From Niastella vici (GTDB lineage Bacteria > Bacteroidota > Bacteroidia > Chitinophagales > Chitinophagaceae): a stretch of 64,000 nucleotides of DNA. Below, one piece after another: positions 35,264-44,041 of the stretch. The notes under the pieces were generated by a model. That model was given only the letters and a program-made list of their open reading frames with translations, did not search any database and was not told the DNA's origin. Position numbers and translations under genes: made by a program. The DNA is taken from assembly GCF_002077945.1 (NCBI RefSeq), contig NZ_LVYD01000066.1, positions 1-64,000 of the forward strand, given 5' to 3'. How positions within the stretch are numbered: position 1 is the stretch's first letter; every line of letters starts with the position of its first letter.

Positions 35264-37054
35264 TCATGCACGTACTGAAATGTTAAAATATTTTTTCAGA
35301 ACAAGTTGTATTTCTTCAAGACGAAAAGGCTTGGATATGTAATCATTCATTCCTGCATTTATACAACTTTCTTTTACGTCTGCCATTACATCGGCCGTTA
35401 ATGCTATAACGGGTATATCGCCTTTCGGGTGAGGTATCTGACGGATCAACCTCGCTGCAGTTAAACCATCCATTTCGGGCATATTGATATCCATAAAAAT
35501 TATTTCCGGTTCATGTTGGAATAATAATTCCAGGGCTTCCCTGCCATTTTCGGCCTTGATCACTGTCAATCCCATCTTTTGCAAAATTTCAGAAATCAGA
35601 AACATATTTACCGGTTCGTCTTCCACTACCAATACATTTGATTTTTCAGAAACCTTTCCTATGACAGGTATTGCGAAATTTCCGTTTTCATGAATAGTTG
35701 ATTTTTCAAAAATGGAAAATAAAATATGCTCAAGTTCACGCAGCTTTACCGGTTTTGACAAGAATTTGTCAATGCCGGTTCTCTCAGCTTCCTGCTGATA
35801 TAATGTTTTTCCCAGTGAAGACAACATGAGAATAAACGGCTCCGTCTGGCCTTTTAAAAGTTTTTTTATCTCTTTTACAAGCGTAATGCCATCCATTTCC
35901 GGCATTTGATGATCGGTTATAATGAGATCAAACCATTGGTTGCCAGAAATGGCATGTTTAATAATCTTCAATGCCTCGGAGCCGCTATAACAGGTATGGC
36001 AATTTATTTGCAAGTAGTGAAAAATTTTCTTCATGAGATTGCAGTTGGTAATATTGTCATCAATTACCAACACTTCCCGTAAAATAGGTTTGGATGCAAA
36101 TTTTACAACAGGTACTTCATCTGAAATTTCAAGTGTAAATCTGAATGTAAATAAACTTCCCTCCCCGGGTTTACTTACGACCTGTAATGAGCCTCCCATC
36201 ATTTCAGCCAGGTTTTTTGAGATGGTAAGCCCCAGACCGGTACCGCCATATTTACGCGTGGTGGATGTATCAGCCTGTACAAAGCTATCAAAGATGGAAT
36301 CGAGTTTTCCGGCAGGAATGCCAATCCCCGAGTCTTTAATGGAGATAGCTATATTTAGATACTTTTTACCGTCACAGGAATAAGGGGCATTTAATTTTTG
36401 AATACAAATATAGATCTCTCCCTCGTGGGTAAACTTAATGGCATTTCCCAAAAGATTTACAAGTACCTGTTTTATACGAACCGGATCGCCGGTAAATTGC
36501 GAAGGAAGCCCGCGATCGATGTCGCAAATAACTTCAATACCTTTTTCCAAAGCTTTTATCGACAACATCTCTACAGTTTCTTCCACCAGTTCATAAAGGT
36601 CAAAGGGTATATTATCAAGGATCACTTTTCCTGCTTCGATCTTGGAGAAGTCCAGAATGTCGTTAATGATGCTCAGGAGGTTATATGCGGATTTACTTAC
36701 ATTTTGTAGGTATTCCCGTTGGGTTGCCTGAAGATCATTAGTCATTAAAAGATCCGTAAAGCCGATTATACCGTTCATAGGCGTACGTAATTCATGGCTC
36801 ATATTTGCCATGAATTCACTTTTTGCCTTGGATGCCCTTTCGGCTACTTTTTTAGCTTCCAGCAATTTCTTTCCCTGTTCCTGGTATTCTTTTTCACTTA
36901 CAGTGAAAGCATGATCGGATATTTTTTTTTGCCGCTCAAAATTTTCATAGGCATTACTTACAACCGTCAGGAATTTGTTGAGAGCTTCATCCTGCAGGTG
37001 TTGCTCATTTAGCCATTTTTTAATTTGCTTTTCTAGTAAAGGATGATTGGACAT
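35264..37054 (-). CDS. Soluble hybrid histidine kinase with two receivers (FIST-associated)
   Basis: 596 residues. The N-terminal module [10 protein letters not shown]…[20 protein letters not shown] corresponds to that of the neighbouring kinase and has no transmembrane helices. HisKA has H87 in [15 protein letters not shown] and HATPase has [12 protein letters not shown]1 has D381 in [12 protein letters not shown] and REC2 has D522 in [11 protein letters not shown]. It lacks an HPt, which the downstream kinase has. The gene lies 42 nt after the FIST gene. A role as a sensor for the FIST ligand signal is likely from gene order. Confidence 0.9.
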   Translation of the reverse strand: MSNHPLLEKQIKKWLNEQHLQDEALNKFLTVVSNAYENFERQKKISDHAFTVSEKEYQEQGKKLLEAKKVAERASKAKSEFMANMSHELRTPMNGIIGFTDLLMTNDLQATQREYLQNVSKSAYNLLSIINDILDFSKIEAGKVILDNIPFDLYELVEETVEMLSIKALEKGIEVICDIDRGLPSQFTGDPVRIKQVLVNLLGNAIKFTHEGEIYICIQKLNAPYSCDGKKYLNIAISIKDSGIGIPAGKLDSIFDSFVQADTSTTRKYGGTGLGLTISKNLAEMMGGSLQVVSKPGEGSLFTFRFTLEISDEVPVVKFASKPILREVLVIDDNITNCNLMKKIFHYLQINCHTCYSGSEALKIIKHAISGNQWFDLIITDHQMPEMDGITLVKEIKKLLKGQTEPFILMLSSLGKTLYQQEAERTGIDKFLSKPVKLRELEHILFSIFEKSTIHENGNFAIPVIGKVSEKSNVLVVEDEPVNMFLISEILQKMGLTVIKAENGREALELLFQHEPEIIFMDINMPEMDGLTAARLIRQIPHPKGDIPVIALTADVMADVKESCINAGMNDYISKPFRLEEIQLVLKKYFNISVRA

Positions 37055-37096
37055 TGGGATAAAGGGATTTAAGGTTAATGAATTTACCTCCCGGTT

Positions 37097-38248
37097 TTAT
37101 ACTTCACAAAATGTAGTTATTGTCATGGTTTGATTGTGTAGTTCACATCTTGTTAACGGATTGAAGGGTGAAATTTCCCCATAAGAATAGAATCCGGCTA
37201 TTGGAGAGGTACCACCAAATATTTTTCTTACGGCCTCCACTTCTTCATCTGTTCTGTCTTGTAAAATGAGTTTTCGCCCTACACAGCTGATTAATATTAT
37301 CAGTCCAGGCTGTGTATTAGACAAGGAAGTAAATGCCTTTTGGGCAGCTATGGATGATCCATCGATCAACCTGTCGAAATTGGCTTTCATGAATCGAACA
37401 TTGCTGCCTACTGGCAAATTGCCGGCAAACAGCATGGATTTTTCCTCTTCGTCGATACTCAGGATTGTTCTAACCACCCGTTCATCACAGTTTGGTTCTT
37501 TTATGGATAATGGAAACAATAGCGCAGAGCCGGGTAATTCATTTTTGTAGGGGCCGAGATATTCCTTATATAGATCCAGTGCGCTTTTATTGTCAATTTC
37601 ATATAAAATGTTTTTATCAGAACGGGTAATCACCCTATCGGTGCCAAATTCATCCCATCCGCCAAAAGAACCATGCCCGATCCTGATACTGCTTCCATAA
37701 AAACCTACGGCCGCGACTACACCCGCAGTTGGCATTTGGTTTAATCCAACATAAGTTTTACCAAATCGCGAACCATCAGCGGCCAACCCACCAGTAATTG
37801 GAATATATTTCCCATAAAGTGTACTGGTTTCATTTAATCCGGCTACCAATTCACTGCCATTTATATACGTACCGTCGGAAATTACAAATACAGAACAAAG
37901 ATCGTCGGTAAGCAACTCGTTCATCAGTTGCTTACCAATTTCATAACTATTGGGATGTTTCTTTATGTTCGCAACGCTGCACCTGATTGAAGTACTTTCC
38001 AACTGAATGGCAGAAACCACCATACTGTTATCATAAACTTCATCATCCAAAATTTCACCGGCCGTCGAAGAAATAATAATATGGGCATTTGGAAAACGAT
38101 CTTTTAAGATATTAAATAATTCCTCGTTGCTGCTCAAAGCTGATTCACCAAAGGCCAGCACCAGTTGCGCCTGGCACCGGTCAAAGTCTTTATCAGTGAA
38201 GTTGTTTTTCCATTGGCCGGCAAAATATTGCCATTGCTGAATTTTCAT
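37097..38248 (-). CDS. FIST N/C signal-transduction protein
   Basis: 383 residues. The N-terminal FIST domain (~24-220) contains LVLAFGESALSS, the segment FPNAHIIISSTAGEI and PITGGLAADG. The FIST_C domain (~230-370) contains NELPGSALLFPLSIKE and ends GGTSPIAGFYSYGEISP…LHNQTMTI. FIST proteins are proposed intracellular sensors of small ligands such as amino acids, usually linked to kinases or diguanylate enzymes. It is first in an operon with two sensor-less hybrid kinases, which fits a ligand-sensing subunit supplied in trans. Upstream lies a perfect 15-bp inverted repeat. Confidence 0.9.
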   Translation of the reverse strand: MKIQQWQYFAGQWKNNFTDKDFDRCQAQLVLAFGESALSSNEELFNILKDRFPNAHIIISSTAGEILDDEVYDNSMVVSAIQLESTSIRCSVANIKKHPNSYEIGKQLMNELLTDDLCSVFVISDGTYINGSELVAGLNETSTLYGKYIPITGGLAADGSRFGKTYVGLNQMPTAGVVAAVGFYGSSIRIGHGSFGGWDEFGTDRVITRSDKNILYEIDNKSALDLYKEYLGPYKNELPGSALLFPLSIKEPNCDERVVRTILSIDEEEKSMLFAGNLPVGSNVRFMKANFDRLIDGSSIAAQKAFTSLSNTQPGLIILISCVGRKLILQDRTDEEVEAVRKIFGGTSPIAGFYSYGEISPFNPLTRCELHNQTMTITTFCEV

Positions 38249-38325
38249 ATGTGGCAGTTTAGGGGGTAAAAGAGAAGATCTTTATCAATCACATTTATTG
38301 TCTCAAATAATTTCCGTTACAGATC

Positions 38326-38372
38326 TTAAGTATTAACACCCGTTTAATCCGAAAACAGGTGTTAATACTTAA
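38326..38372. repeat. Perfect 15-bp inverted repeat upstream of the FIST operon
   Basis: TTAAGTATTAACACC (38326-38340) pairs with GGTGTTAATACTTAA (38358-38372) around a 17-nt loop whose edges (TTT/AAA) can extend the helix. No T-tract follows on either strand, so it is not a classical terminator. It lies 77 nt upstream of the FIST start codon. It may be a regulator-binding site or an mRNA leader structure. Confidence 0.6.
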
Positions 38373-38864
38373 AGTTTGTTTAGAACATTTGCTACTAAGA
38401 GTTACATTCTACAAACTAACGGTGGCTTTTCAAAGGGTAACAAATCAACTTTTGGTTTGCTTCACATAGGATAAAGGGGACTTATATCTACTAAATTAGT
38501 ATAGAAAAAAAATACTTCAAATTACCAGATAGACTAACTCTAAAGAACATATAATAAGTTTACGAATGCGTATAAGGAACTACTTATCTGATAGTGTTGT
38601 ACAGACGTTATTCAGGTGAGTTCTATTTTTCTGAAATTAAATTCAGGTTTATCTACAGTTGCTTGTGCGAAGATCATGGTTTCATATTTTAATTCAATAA
38701 CAGGAAATAATGGCTACGTGTATTTCACGTTTCACTCAATGTAAGGTGTGTTCAGATGGAGTCACTTGTTAGTTGGAGATAGTATGAATATAGGGGGTCG
38801 ACAGGTAATATTTCCAGGGTCCCTTTTGCAACTAAACCCTACCTTTAATAGATCCCGTTCTTTG

Positions 38865-38963
38865 CAGGTTTTTTCATGATCAGAGCAGGAAATGCAGAAA
38901 AATCACCTAGCCCGGAAAAAGGCTACATTAATCAAATACCAGTAACGCTGGTATGAAAACCTG
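38865..38963 (+). ncRNA. Candidate structured RNA (multi-branched, family unknown)
   Basis: CAGGTTTT (38865-38872) can pair with AAAACCTG (38956-38963). It encloses a small hairpin GCA/TGC, a hairpin TAGCC (38908-38912)/GGCTA (38921-38925), and a perfect hairpin ATACCAG (38936-38942)/CTGGTAT (38948-38954). I could not match it to a known riboswitch or ribozyme by eye. It ends about 140 nt before the small gene at 39107 and could be its leader or an independent RNA. Without covariation this remains a candidate. Confidence 0.3.
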
Positions 38964-39106
38964 TCATATAAATATTTATTATGCATTTAGTTTAGGAATT
39001 TCTTGATTAAATGCAATGATTTAATCATCCAGGAATGATAGGAAATCCGCAACTTTGCAGCCGCAAAAAATATTTAAAACCTGTCCGTGCCCAAAAATTC
39101 TTTGGT

Positions 39107-39415
39107 ATGGTATTGCAAACTACAAAAGGATATCCGGAAATACTACTCCTGGGCCCTTGTGATATTTCTCTTTTTTATAAAGTGGCAGACTGGCTGGGGC
39201 AGAACATTGGGCTAACGTTTAGCAATAATATTGAAAATGCAGGCGCTAATTTCTGGGAGTTCCAATTCATGGGAGCAACCTTACAATTACAATACATACC
39301 CGCATTGGGTATTTTCATTTGTCCAAAAGCGCTCATTAATTCGACAGAACATGACAAGGCCTCATTGATGAAACTTCTTAAAGAAATACAGTTCGAAGGA
39401 TCTTCTACGCATTGA
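39107..39415 (+). CDS. Small hypothetical protein (paralogue of 24843-25130)
   Basis: 102 residues from ATG 39107. A farther in-frame ATG at 39035 gives an extension not shared with the paralogue, whereas the bases around 39107 (GGTATGGTATTGCAAACTAC) match those at the start of the other copy. The protein starts MVLQTTKGYPEILLLGPCDI and shares LFYK.ADWL and WEF.F.GA with it. No known family was recognised. It is followed by a convergent decayed receiver gene, mirroring the receiver remnant before the other copy. Confidence 0.65.
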   Translation: MVLQTTKGYPEILLLGPCDISLFYKVADWLGQNIGLTFSNNIENAGANFWEFQFMGATLQLQYIPALGIFICPKALINSTEHDKASLMKLLKEIQFEGSSTH

Positions 39416-39443
39416 AGGCTATACCGTTGTTTTTCATAGGGTT

Positions 39444-39750
39444 TTAAAAAGCCTCCTCAATGTAACTTTTTCTCCCATTCAGGTTTATTAAAAAAAAGGA
39501 TGCTCCCAACTGGCTGGATTCTTCTTTAAGCGCAGGATTGCTTGACGTGCTGTAAATAATAACCGGTACATTGGCATAGCCAGGTATTCTCGGGATGGTT
39601 TGCAGGCACTGTCTTCCTTTGATCTTCGGCATGTTCCAGAGTCAAGGAATACCATATCAGGTGTGTCTTGTCAGAAAGCCTGGTGAGCGCATTTTGGCTA
39701 TCGTGGTCATGGTGGAACTCAACCTTGTATGAAAGGATATTCAGGACCAT
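39444..39750 (-). pseudogene. Decayed response-regulator receiver domain (two frameshifts)
   Basis: The minus strand reads in pieces as a receiver. One frame gives SQNALTRLSDKT. The next frame gives PDMVFLDSG, with the phosphoacceptor Asp. From 39632 a third gives MPKIKGRQCLQTI, then NVPVIIYSTSSNPALKEESS and LGASFFLI, where the conserved Lys before Pro is missing. Two small indels (near 39675 and 39635) therefore break one gene. The pattern resembles single-domain regulators. No intact copy of this gene was found in the window. Confidence 0.65.
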
Positions 39751-39752
39751 GA

Positions 39753-39795
39753 ATAAAAATAAAAAGGCCCCTCCCCGTAGGAAGCAAGAGGCCTT
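39753..39795 (-). terminator. Minus-strand terminator-like hairpin
   Basis: On the minus strand AAGGCC (39795-39790) pairs with GGCCTT (39769-39764), followed by a T-rich run (39765-39753). It lies at the start side of the decayed receiver gene, so it may be an attenuator or end an unknown upstream transcript. Confidence 0.35.
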
Positions 39796-40102
39796 AAATT
39801 GATACCATTAACCATTAAACCTAATATCCTGACCCAAACATACATATAAATGAATTACCATACAATTTCCCGGGAGGCAGGTACAACATTTAATTTATTG
39901 TATACGACTGACCCAATGATCAGATTTTTTCTTGCATCAGCGTTGCATTGTTAAATGCATACTTGTTACGTGTACACAGAAAAACGCTTTTCCTATATCA
40001 GTAATCCTGTACCCGGAAATTTAAGCTCCCTGCGTGCATCAGAAATGGTATCAATTATTGGTTTATTAAACCAGGATATTAAGAATTTCATTAAATGGGG
40101 AA

Positions 40103-40131
40103 AGAGGCTGCCAGAGTTGCAGCCTCTTTTT
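40103..40131 (+). terminator. Rho-independent terminator
   Basis: AGAGGCTGC (40103-40111) pairs perfectly with GCAGCCTCT (40119-40127) around a 7-nt loop, followed by TTTTTATT. No recognised gene ends just before it, so it may end a small RNA or a decayed gene. Confidence 0.75.
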
Positions 40132-40392
40132 ATTCAGTACCTGCAGGTAATAGTTTTAACAATTCCTGGATTTACCTTCACGCGTTTGTGAAAAAAAACG
40201 ACTGTCACGACACCTTTAAGGCGCATATTATCAAAAAGTTAGGAATGTCTGTAAAAAAATTGCCTTGGTAAATCCCATCACATATGCACCAAAATAACAT
40301 AGATTATCCTCATGAAGCTAAAATGATTTTTTTCAATATGAAAAATCATTACTTTTAACCCCTACCAGAAAGGCTACCATTCATATTTAATT

Positions 40393-40425
40393 AAAGCAGA
40401 CTCTTCGTGAGGCTGCTTTGTTTTT
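40393..40425 (+). terminator. Rho-independent terminator
   Basis: AAAGCAG (40393-40399) pairs with CTGCTTT (40413-40419). An inner CTC/GAG pair sits on a 5-nt loop, separated by one A-G mismatch, and GTTTTT follows. Again no recognised gene precedes it. Confidence 0.75.
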
Positions 40426-40510
40426 AGGAGTACACAAACGGGTTATGTTTCTCGATTCTGGTTTTATAACTGCCAGGGGAAATATGGCCTTCGTTTAAAT
40501 TATTCAATTT

Positions 40511-40831
40511 ATGATATCTCTTATCCATGCTAAAGATCCGTTTGGGATGGTAGTCGTTTTAGCTAACCTTCTTTGCGATGAGAACGGCATTGAAAAAGAT
40601 TTTTCACGCCTCCAACGAGCCATCGCAACTACCATAGAAAATCCGGCATTATTGGTACACGTTACCGACATCCCAGGAAAACGGTATTATTTCAGGGCTA
40701 TTCATTGGCATTATACTGTATTAATTGGCGTGCATGAAGAACATGGAGTCTGGACGGTGAAGGAGTGCTGCGAGAATCCGTCTGGCCGGCATATGTTCGG
40801 GATATATAAGCGTGGCACTCAATTGGTATAA
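40511..40831 (+). CDS. Small hypothetical protein
   Basis: 106 residues, no leader or membrane segment. The C-terminal half (KRYYFRAIHWHYTVLIGVHE, then WTVKECCENPSG) looks like a compact beta-rich domain with conserved aromatic residues. I do not recognise the family. A decayed copy of this C-terminal half is found at 45398-45535. The gene stands alone between a terminator and the large T9SS protein gene. Confidence 0.55.
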   Translation: MISLIHAKDPFGMVVVLANLLCDENGIEKDFSRLQRAIATTIENPALLVHVTDIPGKRYYFRAIHWHYTVLIGVHEEHGVWTVKECCENPSGRHMFGIYKRGTQLV

Positions 40832-41132
40832 CACTATAGCGCCTAGTTCCTCTTCCGGCAAACCACTGTAAATAGTAAGGTTTTAAGGAGAATTTTTATC
40901 AAAAAACAGAATACATTTATTTGGAATAAATAAAATACTTAATATCTTGCACCTACTAATCATACTGCTTTCCCCTTATTCATCTTGTTTTTCAATTGTA
41001 TATTACTGCAATACCTAATATGTAATTTAAGCGTACTGGCTTTAGTCTGAATGTTTTTTAATGCTGTTTCAGAATTAAAGCTGTATAGTTTATATAGTTA
41101 TTACACCCCGTTTTTTTAATCCAACGTATCCC

Positions 41133-43766
41133 ATGCGAAAACGTTACACCATTCTATTGCCCATTATGGCTATAATTATATGTAGCATTGCAAAGGGGCA
41201 ATCTCCCATTTCGGGTTTTTATATTACTGATGGCACAGTAAGAACTATCGTACAAAATTCAGGCACCCTTTATATTGGCGGAGACTTTACATATGTTGGC
41301 CCCGATGCACCTTATGGCGCATCGGTAAGCACCAGCACCGGGTTACCTGATCTTTCTTTTGCTAAACCCGATGGAGTTGTATACACAGCGGTACCCGATG
41401 GCAGTGGCGGATGGTATATCGGTGGCAATTTTGCAAAAGTTGGTACCGCTACCCGGAACAATATAGCGAGGATCAACTCAGATGGTACAGTTAATAGCTG
41501 GGACCCCAATGCCAATAATACAGTGTATACAATAGCTGTAAATGGTTCAACAGTTTATGTGGGCGGAACTTTCACTTCTATTGGTGGGCAAACCAGGAAC
41601 CGTATTGCGGCCATTGATGCCACCAGTGGCAGCGCCACCACCTGGAATCCGAATGCCAATAATACAGTTTATGCTTTGGTAGTAAACGGTTCAACTATTT
41701 ATGCAGGCGGGCAATATACCAACATCGGCGGATCAGGCCGTAACCGCATCGCCGCCCTGGATGCTACTACCGGCACCGCTACTACCTGGAATCCCAATGC
41801 CAATAATATTGTGTATGCTATAGCGCTTAACGGCTCTTCCGTTTATACAGCAGGACAATTTACCAGCATTGGCGGCCAGCCCAGGAACCGGATTGCCGAA
41901 CTGGACGCCTCTACAGGCAGTGCCAGCACCTGGAACCCCAATGCCAACAATATTGTTTACGATATAGCCATAAATGGCTCTTCAGTCTACGCTGCCGGAA
42001 ACTTTACTGCAATAGGAGGGCAATCCAGGAATTATATTGCTGATGTTGATATAATCACCGGCAACGCCACTACCTGGAACCCCAATGCCGATAATACCGT
42101 TTCTTCAATTACTGTAAACGGATCGTCAATTTACGCCGGAGGCAGTTTTACAAACATTGGCGGGCAAACAAGAAATTACATTGCCGAACTCGATGCTACT
42201 ACCGGCAACGCTACTTCCTGGGACCCTAATGCCAATAACAACGTAGATATTGTTACTATAAATGGGGCGGCTCTGTATGCCGGTGGAACATTTACTTCTA
42301 TTGGTGGAAAAAACAGAAACCGCATCGCTGCATTGAATGCCACTACCGGAATCGCCACATCCTGGAATCCTAATGCCAATAACTCGGTTTATTCTATCAT
42401 AGTAAACAATTCTTCTGTTTACGCCGGAGGAACATTTACTTCCATTGGCGGACAAACCAGGAACCGCATTGCGGCTATTGATGCCAGTACAGGCAATGCC
42501 ACTTCCTGGGACCCGAATGCCAATAATACCGTTCAGGCGCTTGCAACAAACGGTACTACTATTTATGCCGGCGGACAATTTACCAAATTCAACGGTCTAA
42601 CCAGGAACCGTATAGCCGAACTGGATGCTTCTACAGGTATTCCTACCAGTTGGGACCCTAACGCCAATAATACTGTTTTTGCCCTTGCGGTAAGCGGCAC
42701 AACTGTTTACGCTGGCGGTCAGTTCACCAACATTGGTGGAGCGGGCCGTAATCGTATAGCAGCCCTGGATGCTTCAGGTAATGCTACCACCTGGAATCCC
42801 AATGCTAATAATATAGTTTATGATATAGTAATAAATGGCTCTTCGGTATATGCCGCCGGCCAGTTTACCAATATTGGAGGCCTTGCCAGGAACCGCATAG
42901 CTGCCCTGGATGCCACTACCGGCAGTGCCACTACCTGGAATCCCAATGTCAATGGTATAGTATACTCCCTGGCAATCGGTAGTAGCGTTATTTATGCCGG
43001 AGGCGCATTTACTACAATCGGAGGACAAACGCGAAATTATATGGCAGAACTGGATGATGTTGCAGGGAATGCCACCATATGGACTGCCAGTGCCGATAAT
43101 AATGTTAATGCCATTGCAGTAAATGGCAGCATTGTTTATGCGGGTGGAGATTTTACCAACATTAATGGATCGGCCATGCCCTATCTTACAGCCTTAACAA
43201 TGTCTGTTCTGCCGGTTAACTTTCTTTCTTTTACGGCTAACAGGCAGCAGGATATAAGCCCTGCAGTTATATGCAAATGGACAACGGCCGCCGAAGAAGC
43301 TACATCTCATTTTACTGTTGAAAGAAGTTCGGATGGAAGAAATTATTCAGTCATTGGTATTGTTCCCGCTGGCAATAATATTACCGCATCAATGCAGTAT
43401 ACCTTTACTGACAACAATCCTTTGACAAACACCACCTGGTATCGCATAAAACAGGTCAACAGGAATGGTTCATTCAATTACTCAAAGATCATTATTATTT
43501 CAACTTCAGGCAATCAATCTGTCTTGCGCCTTTACCCTAATCCAGTACGCCAGTATGCTACATTACAGTTCTCGCTTTTGGAAAAAGAATTGATCCGCTA
43601 TACTATTTTTGATGAAACCGGAAAACTAATCTCCTCTTCTTCAATTTATTTAGACAAAGGCAGTTACAGTATCAGTCTGCCTGTTCAAACACTGGCCAAT
43701 GGCATATATACCATACAACTTTCAGGGATAAGGACGAGAAAACAATTAAGGTTTGTGAAGCAATAA
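41133..43766 (+). CDS. Large secreted repeat protein with T9SS sorting domain
   Basis: 877 residues: a signal peptide (to about residue 22), then two degenerate and twelve regular repeats of ~48 residues from about 113 to 688. The unit pattern is ALDATTGxATTWNPNANN, then VYAI.VNGSSVYAGGQFTSIGG and RNRIA. The pattern matches beta-propeller-like or delta-60-type repeats built of YxGGxFT strands. A beta-sandwich-like linker follows, and the last ~80 residues are a type A T9SS sorting domain (LRLYPNPV…IYTIQL…RFVKQ). The protein is exported through T9SS and probably anchored at the cell surface or released. Its binding target is unknown. Confidence 0.85.
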   Translation: MRKRYTILLPIMAIIICSIAKGQSPISGFYITDGTVRTIVQNSGTLYIGGDFTYVGPDAPYGASVSTSTGLPDLSFAKPDGVVYTAVPDGSGGWYIGGNFAKVGTATRNNIARINSDGTVNSWDPNANNTVYTIAVNGSTVYVGGTFTSIGGQTRNRIAAIDATSGSATTWNPNANNTVYALVVNGSTIYAGGQYTNIGGSGRNRIAALDATTGTATTWNPNANNIVYAIALNGSSVYTAGQFTSIGGQPRNRIAELDASTGSASTWNPNANNIVYDIAINGSSVYAAGNFTAIGGQSRNYIADVDIITGNATTWNPNADNTVSSITVNGSSIYAGGSFTNIGGQTRNYIAELDATTGNATSWDPNANNNVDIVTINGAALYAGGTFTSIGGKNRNRIAALNATTGIATSWNPNANNSVYSIIVNNSSVYAGGTFTSIGGQTRNRIAAIDASTGNATSWDPNANNTVQALATNGTTIYAGGQFTKFNGLTRNRIAELDASTGIPTSWDPNANNTVFALAVSGTTVYAGGQFTNIGGAGRNRIAALDASGNATTWNPNANNIVYDIVINGSSVYAAGQFTNIGGLARNRIAALDATTGSATTWNPNVNGIVYSLAIGSSVIYAGGAFTTIGGQTRNYMAELDDVAGNATIWTASADNNVNAIAVNGSIVYAGGDFTNINGSAMPYLTALTMSVLPVNFLSFTANRQQDISPAVICKWTTAAEEATSHFTVERSSDGRNYSVIGIVPAGNNITASMQYTFTDNNPLTNTTWYRIKQVNRNGSFNYSKIIIISTSGNQSVLRLYPNPVRQYATLQFSLLEKELIRYTIFDETGKLISSSSIYLDKGSYSISLPVQTLANGIYTIQLSGIRTRKQLRFVKQ

Positions 43767-43798
43767 TAATTTTTAGCATTTAAAGCTGCATTACATCT

Positions 43799-43843
43799 AA
43801 AGACTGCTTAATTTAAGACACTACTTAAATTTAAGCAGTCTTT
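43799..43843. terminator. Long hairpin downstream of the T9SS protein gene
   Basis: AAAGACTGCTTAATTTAAG (43799-43817) pairs with CTTAAATTTAAGCAGTCTTT (43824-43843), with a single bulged A in the second arm and a 6-nt loop. It is followed by a T-rich stretch (TTTGCCTTTAATTT). It could act in both directions. Confidence 0.65.
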
Positions 43844-44041
43844 GCCTTTAATTTATGTCAAGTAATTTTGGGTGATTTAAGCGCCAATACATAATTTCCT
43901 TACATTAACTAAGCGCTTTTACCAGATTAGTTTTTTCTCCCTTCATTAAGCTTCATTTCAGGGGCATTATTTTATTTTTTTACGCCCGCATTATCTGCAA
44001 TCATTTTTAATGGATGACCCCTAATAACTAAAATCGACAAC

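Larger units (their letters stand above)
38249..39106. other. Long intergenic region with a strong inverted repeat and a multi-stem RNA-like segment
   Basis: This 858-nt gap between the divergent FIST gene and the small gene at 39107 has no credible coding sequence. It contains the inverted repeat at 38326-38372 and a segment at 38865-38963 that can close on itself around two or three hairpins. Elsewhere I see only AT-rich sequence. Confidence 0.45.
39796..40510. other. Intergenic region with two plus-strand terminators
   Basis: No convincing gene is present over about 700 nt. A 78-codon ORF at 39955-40191 has no family features and contains a strong terminator, so I do not call it. Two good terminator hairpins (40103-40131 and 40393-40425) hint at one or two short unrecognised transcripts. 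Confidence 0.45.

Noticed and set aside
38865-38963. Known riboswitch (cobalamin, TPP, SAM, c-di-GMP) or hammerhead ribozyme
   Set aside because: None of the conserved boxes I checked (B12 box, thi box, CTGATGA plus GAAA core) is present; kept only as an unknown candidate.
39955-40191. A 78-codon plus-strand ORF
   Set aside because: It has no family features, and a strong rho-independent terminator (40103-40131) lies inside it, so it is unlikely to be a gene.
41470-43190. A ~144-nt repeat array that might look like CRISPR or a satellite
   Set aside because: The repeats are entirely in frame inside one ORF, vary between units and encode a protein repeat.
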